From Coprobacter sp. (GTDB taxonomy: Bacteria > Bacteroidota > Bacteroidia > Bacteroidales > UBA11471): DNA of 44,987 nt. Below are positions 28,132-37,418 of this stretch, piece by piece. The stretch's first letter is position 1. The number at the start of each line of letters is the position of its first letter. The notes below the pieces were generated by a model, which was not told the DNA's origin, did not search any database, and saw only the letters and a program-made list of their open reading frames with translations. The position numbers and the translations under genes were made by a program. Location: positions 1 through 44,987 of the forward strand of contig JAFTRN010000058.1 of NCBI GenBank assembly GCA_017462265.1, read 5' to 3'.

Positions 28132-28941
28132 TTATTTGGGGAGATTGAAAGCCACGCTGAGCTCTTTCATCTGCGCATCGCTCATACCCTCGGGCTCAAA
28201 GCCCATACAACGAGCGTTGATGTAGATTTGAGCCGATTTACCCAATACATCGACTTGGTCGAACGCGTCCATAATATCCTCACCCACAGCGCACACGCCA
28301 TGTTTCTCCCACATTACTACATCGTAATCGTCGAGTTCCTTGATGGTGGCCTCGGCAAGTTCTACCGAACTCGGCATCTTATAGGGAATAATACCCAATC
28401 CACGAGGACAGAAAGCCTTTGTCTCGGGTATCATACTCCACAACAAGCGTGTAAGTACATCTTTTTCGAGATATTTGGGATTGTGACTCATTGCCACCAA
28501 CTCTATGGGGTGGGTATGCAACGATGCCTTGTACGACGAACCTTTACCGATAAGGAAATTATGCATCGAGAGGTGTGCGGGGAGCTCCGAGGTGGGCTTC
28601 ACCAGATTATCGGCAATAATTTCATAACTGGCGCAATCGTCGAGAATACGGATTACCGAGCCGTTTTCCATCGGCCAACGAGCCAAATCGCGCATACGTT
28701 TGTTGGTACCCTTGCAATAGAAATAGCAACCTTTGATATTGGGCAGTGTAGTTCCAATGGGAGTTACAGGGCCTATAGCCGGCATTTGTCGTATCTCATC
28801 GTCGATATACTCGGTAATATTGATGGTAATATTACCTCCGTTACGTTCAGCCCAACCTTTTTGCCACAAATATCCGGCAACCTCGGCTACTTTATTGACT
28901 TCTGCCGCCAGTGCGGGACGTCCATCTAATATCGATTTCAT
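28132..28941 (-). CDS. rhaD: L-rhamnulose-1-phosphate aldolase (class II, zinc)
   Basis: 269 residues, close to the 274 of the E. coli enzyme, with no signal peptide. Zinc ligands HTH (about 142-144) and a His near 214 in KHGVCAVG are visible, as are the NGGN phosphate-binding motif (34-37) and Glu119 in SELPAHL. It splits L-rhamnulose 1-phosphate into dihydroxyacetone phosphate and L-lactaldehyde in the cytoplasm. It lies 56 bases after rhaT and 38 bases before GH105. In Bacteroides thetaiotaomicron nomenclature this is rhaA. No lactaldehyde reductase gene follows, unlike the cluster I know from that species. Confidence 0.95.
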   Translation of the reverse strand: MKSILDGRPALAAEVNKVAEVAGYLWQKGWAERNGGNITINITEYIDDEIRQMPAIGPVTPIGTTLPNIKGCYFYCKGTNKRMRDLARWPMENGSVIRILDDCASYEIIADNLVKPTSELPAHLSMHNFLIGKGSSYKASLHTHPIELVAMSHNPKYLEKDVLTRLLWSMIPETKAFCPRGLGIIPYKMPSSVELAEATIKELDDYDVVMWEKHGVCAVGEDIMDAFDQVDVLGKSAQIYINARCMGFEPEGMSDAQMKELSVAFNLPK

Positions 28942-28997
28942 TATGTTCTATATTTATGTTATTAGTTGTTTTTTATCTTAAAGAACCCGAAAAACGC

Positions 28998-30032
28998 TTA
29001 TTTCAGAAGTTCGGGCAGGAAAGTCGATACAATAAGCACAACGATACCTATCAATAGCACGGCAATAGTCTGTCGCGAACAACCTTTCCACTCCTTGAGT
29101 ATGATACCCCACACGTTAGAGAATGTCACGTTCAACGCCATAAGGATACACCATGCGAATGTGATAAGTACCGGCGATGAGGTGAGGAAGCCCTTACCAA
29201 GGCTCAATCCGAAGAATTGGCTATACCACAAAAGACCGGCTAAGGCGCAGAACAAGATGTTATTGCCCCAGACACTGCCATTTTTATAATCGCTCCAAGT
29301 TCCGTTTTTACCATTTTGATAGAAGCAATATACGGCATTGGTGATGAAACCACCCAATGTTACCAACATCGTAGCAGGGAGAGTTTTATACATATCACCG
29401 GTCTCGGCAAAATGCAACTCGCTGCCAAACGAAAGTCCCACATTGAAACAGCCGCTCATAAAGCCGGCCAGCAGGGCGATGGCAATACCTTTCGGGAAGT
29501 TGAAATCTTTTACTGCCGCCTTCTTCTCTTCGTCAGAGAGCGAGGCCGATTTCATAGAACCGGCCACACCTATAACCGCAATACCGGCCAACATCACTAC
29601 CACACCTATAATCACTGCAGCCGTGAGGCTCTGCAAGTGACCGGCCTCGGGATAGAATACGTGCAGCATCACCGGGCCGAGTACGGTACCAAGGCCCGAG
29701 CAAGTACCCAACGCTATACTCTGACCAAGTGCCACGCCGAGATAGCGCATCGACAGACCGAAGGTGAGACCACCGATACCCCACAACGCACCAAAAAGAA
29801 TTGTCATCGACACGTTGAACAAGTTTTCAGCGCTGAAGAGGTCAAACAAGGAATGGCCGGCAGGAACAGCCAAGAGGGCGCCCAAAATAGGGAATACAAG
29901 CCACGCAAAAACGCCTTGTACAATCCAGTATGATTCCCAACTCCATTGTTTTATGCGATTGATGGGCACATAGCTGCTCGATTGACAGAATGCACCGACA
30001 GCTATTATCAATAATCCTATTACTATATCCAT
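28998..30032 (-). CDS. rhaT: L-rhamnose/H+ symporter, inner membrane
   Basis: 344 residues, the family length, with about ten hydrophobic segments spread along the chain. Family-specific stretches include a YVPINRIKQWSWESYWIVQG N-terminal region and GALWGIGGLTFGLSMRYLGVALG, which match my memory of RhaT proteins. It takes up L-rhamnose with protons across the inner membrane. It lies between rhaA (76-base gap with a strong hairpin) and rhaD. In B. thetaiotaomicron usage the gene is rhaP. Confidence 0.95.
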   Translation of the reverse strand: MDIVIGLLIIAVGAFCQSSSYVPINRIKQWSWESYWIVQGVFAWLVFPILGALLAVPAGHSLFDLFSAENLFNVSMTILFGALWGIGGLTFGLSMRYLGVALGQSIALGTCSGLGTVLGPVMLHVFYPEAGHLQSLTAAVIIGVVVMLAGIAVIGVAGSMKSASLSDEEKKAAVKDFNFPKGIAIALLAGFMSGCFNVGLSFGSELHFAETGDMYKTLPATMLVTLGGFITNAVYCFYQNGKNGTWSDYKNGSVWGNNILFCALAGLLWYSQFFGLSLGKGFLTSSPVLITFAWCILMALNVTFSNVWGIILKEWKGCSRQTIAVLLIGIVVLIVSTFLPELLK

Positions 30033-30049
30033 AATCTTTATATACAGCT

Positions 30050-30088
30050 AAAAGGTTTGTGGCAGGAAAACTCCTGCCATAAACCTTT
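30050..30088 (-). terminator. Strong intercistronic hairpin between rhaA and rhaT
   Basis: A 16-bp stem with a single mismatch (aaaggtttgtggcagg, 30050-30065, with cctgccataaaccttt, about 30072-30087). Only three T follow on the minus strand. It begins about 20 bases after the rhaA stop and probably lowers expression of the membrane transporter relative to the isomerase by ending some transcripts or stabilising the upstream message. Confidence 0.6.
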
Positions 30089-30108
30089 CGAGAATAGATT
30101 TCGGTTAA

Positions 30109-31362
30109 TTATCTCTTAGAAGTAACGTCACGTTCGTATTTCTCGATTTCGGCAATGAACTCGTCGCCTACCGGTACGTTATTTTTCAAGCAGAACATAT
30201 CGTAAACAGCCGTCCACGGCATGGCTTTCTGCTCCTCGATGAGGGCAAGCACCTTGTAACCTTCGCCGGCAAGTTCGAGTTTCGATATAAGTTCGGTCGG
30301 CTCGAGAAGCGCGCGCAACATACATTTTTGTGCAGAGCGTGAGCCGATAACGTATGCACCGATACGGTTGATAGAGCCATCGAAGAAGTCGAGGCCATAG
30401 TGTACACGATCGAGAGCCCCGGCACGTACGATTTCGAAGAACAATTCTTGAGTAGGATCGTCCATGATGGTTACGTGGTCCGAGTCCCAACGAACGGGGC
30501 GCGACACGTGGAGCATCAACTCTTTCACAAACGGCAGTACGGCACTAACCTTGTCGGCCGGAGATTCTGTCGGGTGATAGTGACCCGTATCGATGGTCAG
30601 TATCTTATCGTTCTGAGCAGCATAAGCTGTATAGAAATCGTGAGAACCTACCGTAAAACTTTCCAATCCGATACCGAACACTTTACCCTCGATACAATCG
30701 CGCATCATGGGTTGTTCCTTAGTAAAGATTTCATCGAGCGACTGTTTCAACAAGTTGCGATACAGGGCGTGATTTACGCTCACATCTTTGCAACCATCGT
30801 GTACCCACAGGTTCATGATACAAGGATCGTTCTGGGCCTCACCCATGGCATTGGCTATCTCGCGACAACGTTTTGTATGCTCAATCCAGAAATCGCGAAT
30901 ACCCTTATCGGGGTTAGAGAGCGAGAGGCTACCGCTTTTCGGGTGTGAGAACGACGACGAGTTGAAGTCGAGCAACGTGTTGTTTTCTTTTGCCCAATCT
31001 ATCCACGACTGGAAGTATTCCACGGTCACTTCGTCGCGATCGACAACCTTTCCTTTGAAGTCGCCATATATTTCGTGCAAATTGAGACGATGACTACCGG
31101 GAATCAACGATTTGGCTTTGAGTACGTCCGAACGCAATTCGTCGATATTACGAGCAGCACCGGGGAAATCGCCGGTAGATTGTATTCCGCCCGACATAGC
31201 GCCCGCTTGCACCTCAAAGCCCTTCACGTCATCGGCTTGCCAGCAGTGCATACTCAAATGGAAATCTTGCAGTTGGTTCAATACTTTATCGGTATCTACA
31301 CCGATAGCAGCATAGCGCTCTTTGGCGATTTCATACGCCTTTTGTATAAGATTCTCTTTCAT
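30109..31362 (-). CDS. rhaA: L-rhamnose isomerase
   Basis: 417 residues, near the 419 of the E. coli enzyme. Recognisable stretches include SGGIQSTGDFPG (about 58-68), NLHEIYGDF (94-102), DFNSSSFSHPKSG, GIGLESFTVGSHDFY with the probable metal ligand Glu234, and DTGHYHPTES near 258-267. No signal peptide. It interconverts L-rhamnose and L-rhamnulose in the cytoplasm using metal ions. It starts 32 bases after rhaB with no hairpin between them, so these two are tightly coupled. Bacteroides papers call it rhaI. Confidence 0.97.
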   Translation of the reverse strand: MKENLIQKAYEIAKERYAAIGVDTDKVLNQLQDFHLSMHCWQADDVKGFEVQAGAMSGGIQSTGDFPGAARNIDELRSDVLKAKSLIPGSHRLNLHEIYGDFKGKVVDRDEVTVEYFQSWIDWAKENNTLLDFNSSSFSHPKSGSLSLSNPDKGIRDFWIEHTKRCREIANAMGEAQNDPCIMNLWVHDGCKDVSVNHALYRNLLKQSLDEIFTKEQPMMRDCIEGKVFGIGLESFTVGSHDFYTAYAAQNDKILTIDTGHYHPTESPADKVSAVLPFVKELMLHVSRPVRWDSDHVTIMDDPTQELFFEIVRAGALDRVHYGLDFFDGSINRIGAYVIGSRSAQKCMLRALLEPTELISKLELAGEGYKVLALIEEQKAMPWTAVYDMFCLKNNVPVGDEFIAEIEKYERDVTSKR

Positions 31363-31394
31363 GGTTTTATGGTTTTATTGTTACTAACATTTTC

Positions 31395-32876
31395 TTATAT
31401 ATCCTCTCTATAGACCGAAAGATAACGTTCATAAGCCGCGTTCCAAGCCTCCTTATCGGTCGGCGTAAAGGTCGCCGACTCTATTGAGGTGGCAATAATA
31501 GCCCGCATAGCCGTAATATCGGGAACTTCGCCTACGGCTTTGGCTTGCAACATTATATTTCCGATGGCCGTACCTTCGGAAGGGCCGGCTACTACCGGCA
31601 CACCCAATGCATTAGATGTATTCTGATTGAGCAGATTGTTACGCGATCCACCGCCTATGACATGCAGACGCTCGATGACAAATGGTGCCATTTCCCGCAA
31701 ATAGCCAAACACTTGACGGTATCGCAACGGCAAACTTTCAAAAATACAACGCGTCAATTCGCCATAAGTCTGAGGCTCGGGTTGCGCCGTCTCACGACAA
31801 TATTTGCGTATCGCCTCTACCATCGACACGGGATTGGCAAAACAAGGAGAGTCGGGATTGATAATACTGCGAAACGCCGGAGCAGCCTCTGCGGCAGCTA
31901 TCAGCTCGGGATAGGAATAGTCGTTCCCCTCGGCCGCCCATTCGCGACGACACTGCTCGAGCAACCACATACCGCAAATATTCTTCAAGAATCTCGTTGT
32001 ACCTTCTATACCGCCTTCGTTAGTGAAATTGCGATTAAAGCTCTCCTCAGAGATAATAGGCTCTTTCACCTCGATACCCATCAACGACCATGTACCCGAG
32101 CTGAGGTAGGCAAATCGCTCATCGCGGGTAGGCACGGCGGCCACAGCCGACGCCGTGTCGTGACCGGCCACAGCAATAACGGGGATAGCACCCAAACCGG
32201 TCAATTTCTGCACTTCAAGCGTCAGTGTACCGATTTTCTCACCCGGATATACAAAGCGACCGAATTGTTCTTTTTTTACACCGGCCACATCAAGCAACTC
32301 CTGTTCAAGTTCTTTGGTGCGGGGATTCAGTATCTGCGAGGTCGAGGCTATGGTATATTCTGTCACCATCTCACCGGTAAGCATATAGCTCAACGCATCG
32401 GGCATGAACAGTATCTTGTCGGCCGCCTCGAGTGCCGAGCAATGATTACGATGCAATGTAGAGAGTTGAAACAGCGAATTGAAGTTTATAAACTGTATGC
32501 CTGTCAATTCATACACCCGCTCACGAGGTATATGGGTGAAATACTCTTCGAGAGCGCCGATGGTATGTGGATCGCGATAGCAATAGGGATTACGCAATAT
32601 CGCGCCGTCCTTTCCTATCAGCACAAAATCCACACCCCACGTATCAATACCGATAGACTCTATGGTGATATTTTCCCGGGCTATAATTTTGAGACCTTTG
32701 ATTATTTCGAGATACAATGCAAATATATCCCAATAGCAATGCCCTCCGGTTTCTATAATAGGATTGGCAAAACGGGAAATCTCTTTCATTTCCATTTTCC
32801 CATCGAGAATAGTTCCTAATATCGTGCGCCCGCTTGTTGCGCCCAAATCCACGGCAAAGAAGTTGCGTGCTTTCAT
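31395..32876 (-). CDS. rhaB: L-rhamnulokinase (FGGY family)
   Basis: 493 residues, near the 489 of E. coli RhaB. The N-terminal ATP-binding motif AVDLGATSGRTILG (about 8-21), GIDTWGVDFVLI (about 97-108), GHDTASAVAAVP, SSGTWSLMGIE and HVIGGGSRNNLLNQ mark the FGGY sugar-kinase fold and RhaB subgroup. It phosphorylates L-rhamnulose at C1 in the cytoplasm. It is the first gene after a 203-base gap containing a hairpin and a -7 box, so it probably opens the rhamnose operon. Bacteroides papers call it rhaK. Confidence 0.96.
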   Translation of the reverse strand: MKARNFFAVDLGATSGRTILGTILDGKMEMKEISRFANPIIETGGHCYWDIFALYLEIIKGLKIIARENITIESIGIDTWGVDFVLIGKDGAILRNPYCYRDPHTIGALEEYFTHIPRERVYELTGIQFINFNSLFQLSTLHRNHCSALEAADKILFMPDALSYMLTGEMVTEYTIASTSQILNPRTKELEQELLDVAGVKKEQFGRFVYPGEKIGTLTLEVQKLTGLGAIPVIAVAGHDTASAVAAVPTRDERFAYLSSGTWSLMGIEVKEPIISEESFNRNFTNEGGIEGTTRFLKNICGMWLLEQCRREWAAEGNDYSYPELIAAAEAAPAFRSIINPDSPCFANPVSMVEAIRKYCRETAQPEPQTYGELTRCIFESLPLRYRQVFGYLREMAPFVIERLHVIGGGSRNNLLNQNTSNALGVPVVAGPSEGTAIGNIMLQAKAVGEVPDITAMRAIIATSIESATFTPTDKEAWNAAYERYLSVYREDI

Positions 32877-32908
32877 AGTGTAAATGCTTTTGACATTATT
32901 AGACGATA

Positions 32909-32916
32909 CAAAAATA
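32909..32916 (-). promoter_or_regulatory. Bacteroidota -7 box for the rhaBATD operon
   Basis: The minus strand reads TATTTTTG, an exact TAnnTTTG match, 33 bases upstream of the rhaB ATG. A clear -33 TTTG at the usual distance is not visible, so the promoter probably needs an activator. Which activator is unknown, since none is encoded in the window. Confidence 0.55.
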
Positions 32917-32949
32917 AGAAATTACTTGATATACCTACCTATAATTTTT

Positions 32950-33000
32950 GACCGAAAAGGTATCTTTTCTGCCTTTTATCGCAGAGACACCCTTTCGGTC
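32950..33000 (-). terminator. Long hairpin after GH28, upstream of the rha promoter
   Basis: gaccgaaa (32950-32957) pairs perfectly with tttcggtc (32993-33000), and the inner arms continue pairing with a few mismatches towards ctgc/gcag, giving an overall stem of about 20 bp. Its closest edge lies about 80 bases past the GH28 stop. No T-tract follows on the minus strand, so it may be a weak terminator or message-stabilising structure. Confidence 0.5.
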
Positions 33001-33079
33001 GATATATCAATGGGATTTCGAGGCCTTGAAGAAATAATTTTTACTTCTCCATGTCGAAATAATCAGAGAACGTTTATCG

Positions 33080-34609
33080 TCAATCCTCAATGTTTATATC
33101 CTCGCAATAGTTAGCTTTTATAGGTTCACCTTGCGAGTTACGTATCTTCACATTCTTCAACGTAATATTTTTGCTGTAAGCAAATTCAGCGCCAAGCGTC
33201 GAGGTAATATCCAAATTTTCAAGCACGATACCATCGATGGGCATTTCGGGGATACCATTGAAATGCAACGCGCGACGCGCACCGGCGCAAACCAGATTTT
33301 TCACATGAATATTGCGGAAACAAGGGGTTGTTTCATCTACAGGCTTCGGTTCTACTTTGGCCGGGACAGTCTCACCGCTCTCGAGTACCTCTACCGCCGA
33401 TTTTCCTCCATAATAGAGGTTGAAAGTCACCGGTTCGGTAGGTATATTCATCATAGAGATATTGGTAATCCAAATGTTTTCGACAACACCGCCACGACCT
33501 CGGGCACTTTTGAAGCGCAAACCCACGTCGGTACCTAAGAATTGGCAATTGCTTACCGATACGTTGCGTACGCCACCACTCATCTCACTGCCGACCACAA
33601 ATCCACCGTGACCTTTGAATACGGTACAACCATCGACTACTACATTCTCGCACACACGAGCACGACGACGGCCATCGGCATCTTTACCGCTCTTCAAGCA
33701 TATACCATCATCTCCCACGTCGAAGGTAGAGTTTACTATCAACGCATTTTTACATGACTCCAAGTCGAGACCATCTCCATTTTGCGAATAACTCGGATTA
33801 CGCACCTGCACATCTTCGATAAGCACGTTTTCACACATCAGCGGGTGCAGGTTCCATGCCGGTGAGTTTTGGAATATCACACCTTGCAACCACACGTTTT
33901 TACACTCGATAAGGCTCACCATTACCGGACGCAGGAAATGGCGCACGCTATGCCATTCCTCATCGGTAGTAAGTCCTTGAGGCACATTCATGTTACTTAT
34001 TTGATGACCTTTCAGCGACTCGGGATAAGGGAACCAATAGGTGGGGCGCAAATACACTCCGCCATTGGCAGTTGCTTCTTTCCATTGCTTCTCGGTAACT
34101 TTCTCTTTCTTCAACGGACGCCAATAGTGCCCATTACCATCTATCGCACCGTCACCCGTAATAGCCACATTCACCAGGTTACGTCCCGATATAGGCGATT
34201 GACAACGACGGGTATCCAAGCCCTCAAACACGGTCTCGACCAGCGGATATAGATCCACATCGGGCGAGAATAGTATTACCGCACCCTTTTCGAGGTGCAA
34301 ATCGATATTGCTTTTCAGAACGATGGGACCGGTAAACCATATACCGGCAGGCACAACGAGGTGTCCCCCACCTTTTGCATCGAGGGCGTCGATAGCCTTG
34401 GCAAAAGCCTCGGTACACATAAATTCGCCATCGCCTATCGCGCCGAAATCTTTCAGACACACCGAATAATCGGGAAATGTAGGGGCCTCTACCATAGACA
34501 TTTCGAAGGGTAGATTTTCATACAATGCCGCATATTTATTTGTCGGCGATTGACATGCGCAAAGTGCGCACACACAAGCTGTTGCCAGCAGATAAATTTG
34601 TTTTTTCAT
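33080..34609 (-). CDS. GH28 polygalacturonase-family lipoprotein
   Basis: 509 residues. The lipoprotein signal ends at Cys19 (LCAC) and is followed by QSPTNKYAA with no acidic run, so the protein is probably periplasmic. GH28 motifs are complete: NGDGLD (about 277-282), GDD (299-301), GHG (333-335) and RFK (365-367), with beta-helix repeats on both sides. It is shorter in the substrate loops and clearly different from the second GH28 at 25292-26713, so the two probably cut different linkages, for example internal galacturonan versus terminal galacturonic acid on rhamnose. It starts 20 bases after GH106 and is probably co-transcribed with it. Confidence 0.94.
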   Translation of the reverse strand: MKKQIYLLATACVCALCACQSPTNKYAALYENLPFEMSMVEAPTFPDYSVCLKDFGAIGDGEFMCTEAFAKAIDALDAKGGGHLVVPAGIWFTGPIVLKSNIDLHLEKGAVILFSPDVDLYPLVETVFEGLDTRRCQSPISGRNLVNVAITGDGAIDGNGHYWRPLKKEKVTEKQWKEATANGGVYLRPTYWFPYPESLKGHQISNMNVPQGLTTDEEWHSVRHFLRPVMVSLIECKNVWLQGVIFQNSPAWNLHPLMCENVLIEDVQVRNPSYSQNGDGLDLESCKNALIVNSTFDVGDDGICLKSGKDADGRRRARVCENVVVDGCTVFKGHGGFVVGSEMSGGVRNVSVSNCQFLGTDVGLRFKSARGRGGVVENIWITNISMMNIPTEPVTFNLYYGGKSAVEVLESGETVPAKVEPKPVDETTPCFRNIHVKNLVCAGARRALHFNGIPEMPIDGIVLENLDITSTLGAEFAYSKNITLKNVKIRNSQGEPIKANYCEDINIED

Positions 34610-34629
34610 GCTATAAGTGTTAGAAGTTG

Positions 34630-37413
34630 TTATAATTTCATTGTATTCATGGGTATGAGGCGCACAGGACCCAACAATCCACTATGTATAGGTATCCAAT
34701 GGCCGTAAAGGCCTTTTTTATACCCGAGATTACTGATATTGGCATCTTTGAATCGACGCCATACCACGCCTCTACGGTCATAATCGGCAATGCGATTGGC
34801 AGGCAGGTTGGTCACCTCTATTTCTATCGTATTCTCGCCGGGGTGCAGATACTCTTTCACGTAGGTACAGAACGGCACCGACCACAACGTTGCCACCGGT
34901 GTGCCATTAATCACCACTCGAGCACTCTCGCGCACATCGCCCAGATCGAGCAACCACTCATCGACCTCGATATCGGGCATATCAAAGGTCATTTTATAGC
35001 GTGCCGTACCGCTATTTATTTTGGCCTCGGCCACGGGTAAATCCGTCCACGAGCCAAGGGTATCTATGGGGAATGTACCAGAAATCATCGGTTCACTCTC
35101 CACAAAGGTGAGCGACCAACCGCGTTCGAGCGACAGGCTCAACGATTGTGATTTGTAATATTGCCACGGCAAACCTTCGGTCGGCCGGTCATAAATACGT
35201 ATAATAGCCGACTCACCCGAGCGTAATTGCAAGTAATATTGCAACCGTCCATCAATATTACGTGTAGCAGCCATACCCGAGCGGCCGGATACAGGGTCGT
35301 AAATCGCCACCGATTTCCCGGGGACAGACGGTGTCACCCAACCCTCAATATCCCGATTTTGCAACGAGGTCACGAAATAGTGATGTCCCTCGTCATTGCT
35401 TCGACGGATAAAATGCGCACCATACTCGGTCTTAATATTTTCCTTATCGACACCGGTCAACTCCAACACGCGAGCGTAATCACTGCCGGTAATGATATTA
35501 CCCTTTCCATAGGGCACGACTTTCTCGGTCGAGAAATCGGTCTCGGGTAATTGTTTTTTTACCTTGGCAAACGATTTACGCCGTTTCTCGAGCGAGGCAT
35601 AGCCCGGCACGTCTTGGGGATAATTATCGACAAATATCAAGGTTGCCCCTTGCCGTGCCAATGCAAGCAGATGTTTCAAGACATCTTCGGGAATCAGTTT
35701 CACGGCAGGCAGTATTATCGCCTTATACGATGTACCGCCCGAGGTTTGCAACAGACCATCGCGACAAACCGTGGTACGTACGAAGTTGTCGGATATATAA
35801 TCGACATCATAACCCGAGTCGGTAATCTGCTTCACGACACCTATAAAATGCGGAGCACGTTTGGCCATGCCGTGTATATCGAACGCCAAGCCCAATTTCT
35901 TACCCTGTTGCTCATACCACATATCATACACAGGCAGATATACAAGGAAGTCATTATCGGGACATCCCATTTGTAGGAACGACTGACAGCGGGCTATATA
36001 GGTAAACAGCCCTGCGGCATCACGCCATATAGGATTGGTAGGCGACATATTGATTGAGGCATAGAACAGCCACCCGGGCCACTCGGCCTCACGGGGTGAA
36101 TAGGGTGTACCATGAAAAAACATATGATTCACACCGGCGGCAAACATCAAATCGATATCGGGCTTACATTGCGACAGCGAGGTTCGGAAATGCTCTGTAA
36201 GCCAAGTCAATGTCTCGGACGAGGTATAGGGCTTTCCGGCTATATGCGCACCCGACGAAGCATATTTAAGCATCGAGAAGTCCGAGTCATTGGCTTTCGT
36301 CACCGAGTCCTTTCTCAATCCCTTTATATTGAAATCGGTAATACCAAATCCCTCACACTCGGGGATATCCACCGTGGCATACAGGTCTATCAGATTGCCC
36401 GGTGAGCCATGCGCTTGATTGCGCGTCATAGCCCCATGACGATGTGCCCAAGCGACCCATTGCCGGGTGAAATTCTCCTCCAGCAACTCGGCTATGGTTT
36501 CTCTATAATCCGAGATAAGACGCGAACGCATATCACTATGTTCACCGGTAAATTCCAATAAATGATTTTCGAGTTTATAGCCTCGCCTACGAGCGAATTG
36601 TTCGAAAAAATCGGGCGTCCAATCGGCTCCATACACTTCATACGAATCGTTGAAGAAGGTTGCGGGCCGCGGTGTCTTATTCTCAGCAAAAGCCTTATCG
36701 AAACGTGAGAAATAATTGGCTACCGCTTTCTTGGAAAAATGGTTCATGACATACCCTACCCCTCCGGGTGCGGCACGTTTCACCTTCTGAAATGTTTTTC
36801 CCACAAAGACCGCCACCAACGACCAATCATCGCCTGCGGGAGCCGTCCAATTCAAATTACCGGTTTTATCCACCCGAGAGGTCAGATTCAACACCTTTCC
36901 ATCGGTAGAATAGGCCATAAAGCGCGACAGTCGTGCTACCTCTTTCTGTTTCTTTTCGTTTACGACTATAGGCTCCGAGAGATTTCCACCCCCTTGTATG
37001 GTATATTTCTGAAATATCACTTTGGTGGCTGCATCTTCGACACTCACCTCGGGACCGCCAAACGGCCAACCCGTCCCTCCATTCATATCGATATTGATAC
37101 CCAATCGATTACCCTCATCACACACGTGCGCGAACATCTGCATCCATCGAGGCGACAGATAGTCTATATCGTTGGCCTCATTGTTTTTCACGCCATAGAT
37201 AGGCGTTACCTCGAGCGTACCAATGCCGGCCCGGGCATATTCCGTCATATTATAGGTGAGGTTGGCGCTATCGACCGCACTGCCGAGCCACCACCAACGA
37301 GCGCCGGGCTTTGCCTCGGTCTTTATTTCGGGCCATGCCGGTGCTTGCGCCACCGATTGTAGAGCCGTACCCAGGGCCACACAGGCCAAAATCAAACTAA
37401 CTATTTTTTTCAT
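34630..37413 (-). CDS. GH106 alpha-L-rhamnosidase-family enzyme, secreted
   Basis: 927 residues with a signal peptide (about 1-23, SVAQ) and no lipid Cys. GH106-like landmarks: RWWWLGSAVD (39-48), NGGTGWPFGGP (111-121), FNDSYEVYGADW (254-265) with Glu259, and PECEGFG with Glu352; the two Glu are candidate catalytic residues. The C-terminal ~200 residues look like a galactose-binding beta-sandwich (DLGDVRESARVVING). GH106 enzymes release terminal alpha-L-rhamnose by inversion. Its product would feed the rha genes in the same cluster. It is preceded by a ~265-bp repeat whose edge lies only 6 bases from the start codon, and followed 20 bases later by GH28. Confidence 0.92.
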   Translation of the reverse strand: MKKIVSLILACVALGTALQSVAQAPAWPEIKTEAKPGARWWWLGSAVDSANLTYNMTEYARAGIGTLEVTPIYGVKNNEANDIDYLSPRWMQMFAHVCDEGNRLGINIDMNGGTGWPFGGPEVSVEDAATKVIFQKYTIQGGGNLSEPIVVNEKKQKEVARLSRFMAYSTDGKVLNLTSRVDKTGNLNWTAPAGDDWSLVAVFVGKTFQKVKRAAPGGVGYVMNHFSKKAVANYFSRFDKAFAENKTPRPATFFNDSYEVYGADWTPDFFEQFARRRGYKLENHLLEFTGEHSDMRSRLISDYRETIAELLEENFTRQWVAWAHRHGAMTRNQAHGSPGNLIDLYATVDIPECEGFGITDFNIKGLRKDSVTKANDSDFSMLKYASSGAHIAGKPYTSSETLTWLTEHFRTSLSQCKPDIDLMFAAGVNHMFFHGTPYSPREAEWPGWLFYASINMSPTNPIWRDAAGLFTYIARCQSFLQMGCPDNDFLVYLPVYDMWYEQQGKKLGLAFDIHGMAKRAPHFIGVVKQITDSGYDVDYISDNFVRTTVCRDGLLQTSGGTSYKAIILPAVKLIPEDVLKHLLALARQGATLIFVDNYPQDVPGYASLEKRRKSFAKVKKQLPETDFSTEKVVPYGKGNIITGSDYARVLELTGVDKENIKTEYGAHFIRRSNDEGHHYFVTSLQNRDIEGWVTPSVPGKSVAIYDPVSGRSGMAATRNIDGRLQYYLQLRSGESAIIRIYDRPTEGLPWQYYKSQSLSLSLERGWSLTFVESEPMISGTFPIDTLGSWTDLPVAEAKINSGTARYKMTFDMPDIEVDEWLLDLGDVRESARVVINGTPVATLWSVPFCTYVKEYLHPGENTIEIEVTNLPANRIADYDRRGVVWRRFKDANISNLGYKKGLYGHWIPIHSGLLGPVRLIPMNTMKL

Positions 37414-37418
37414 AATTT

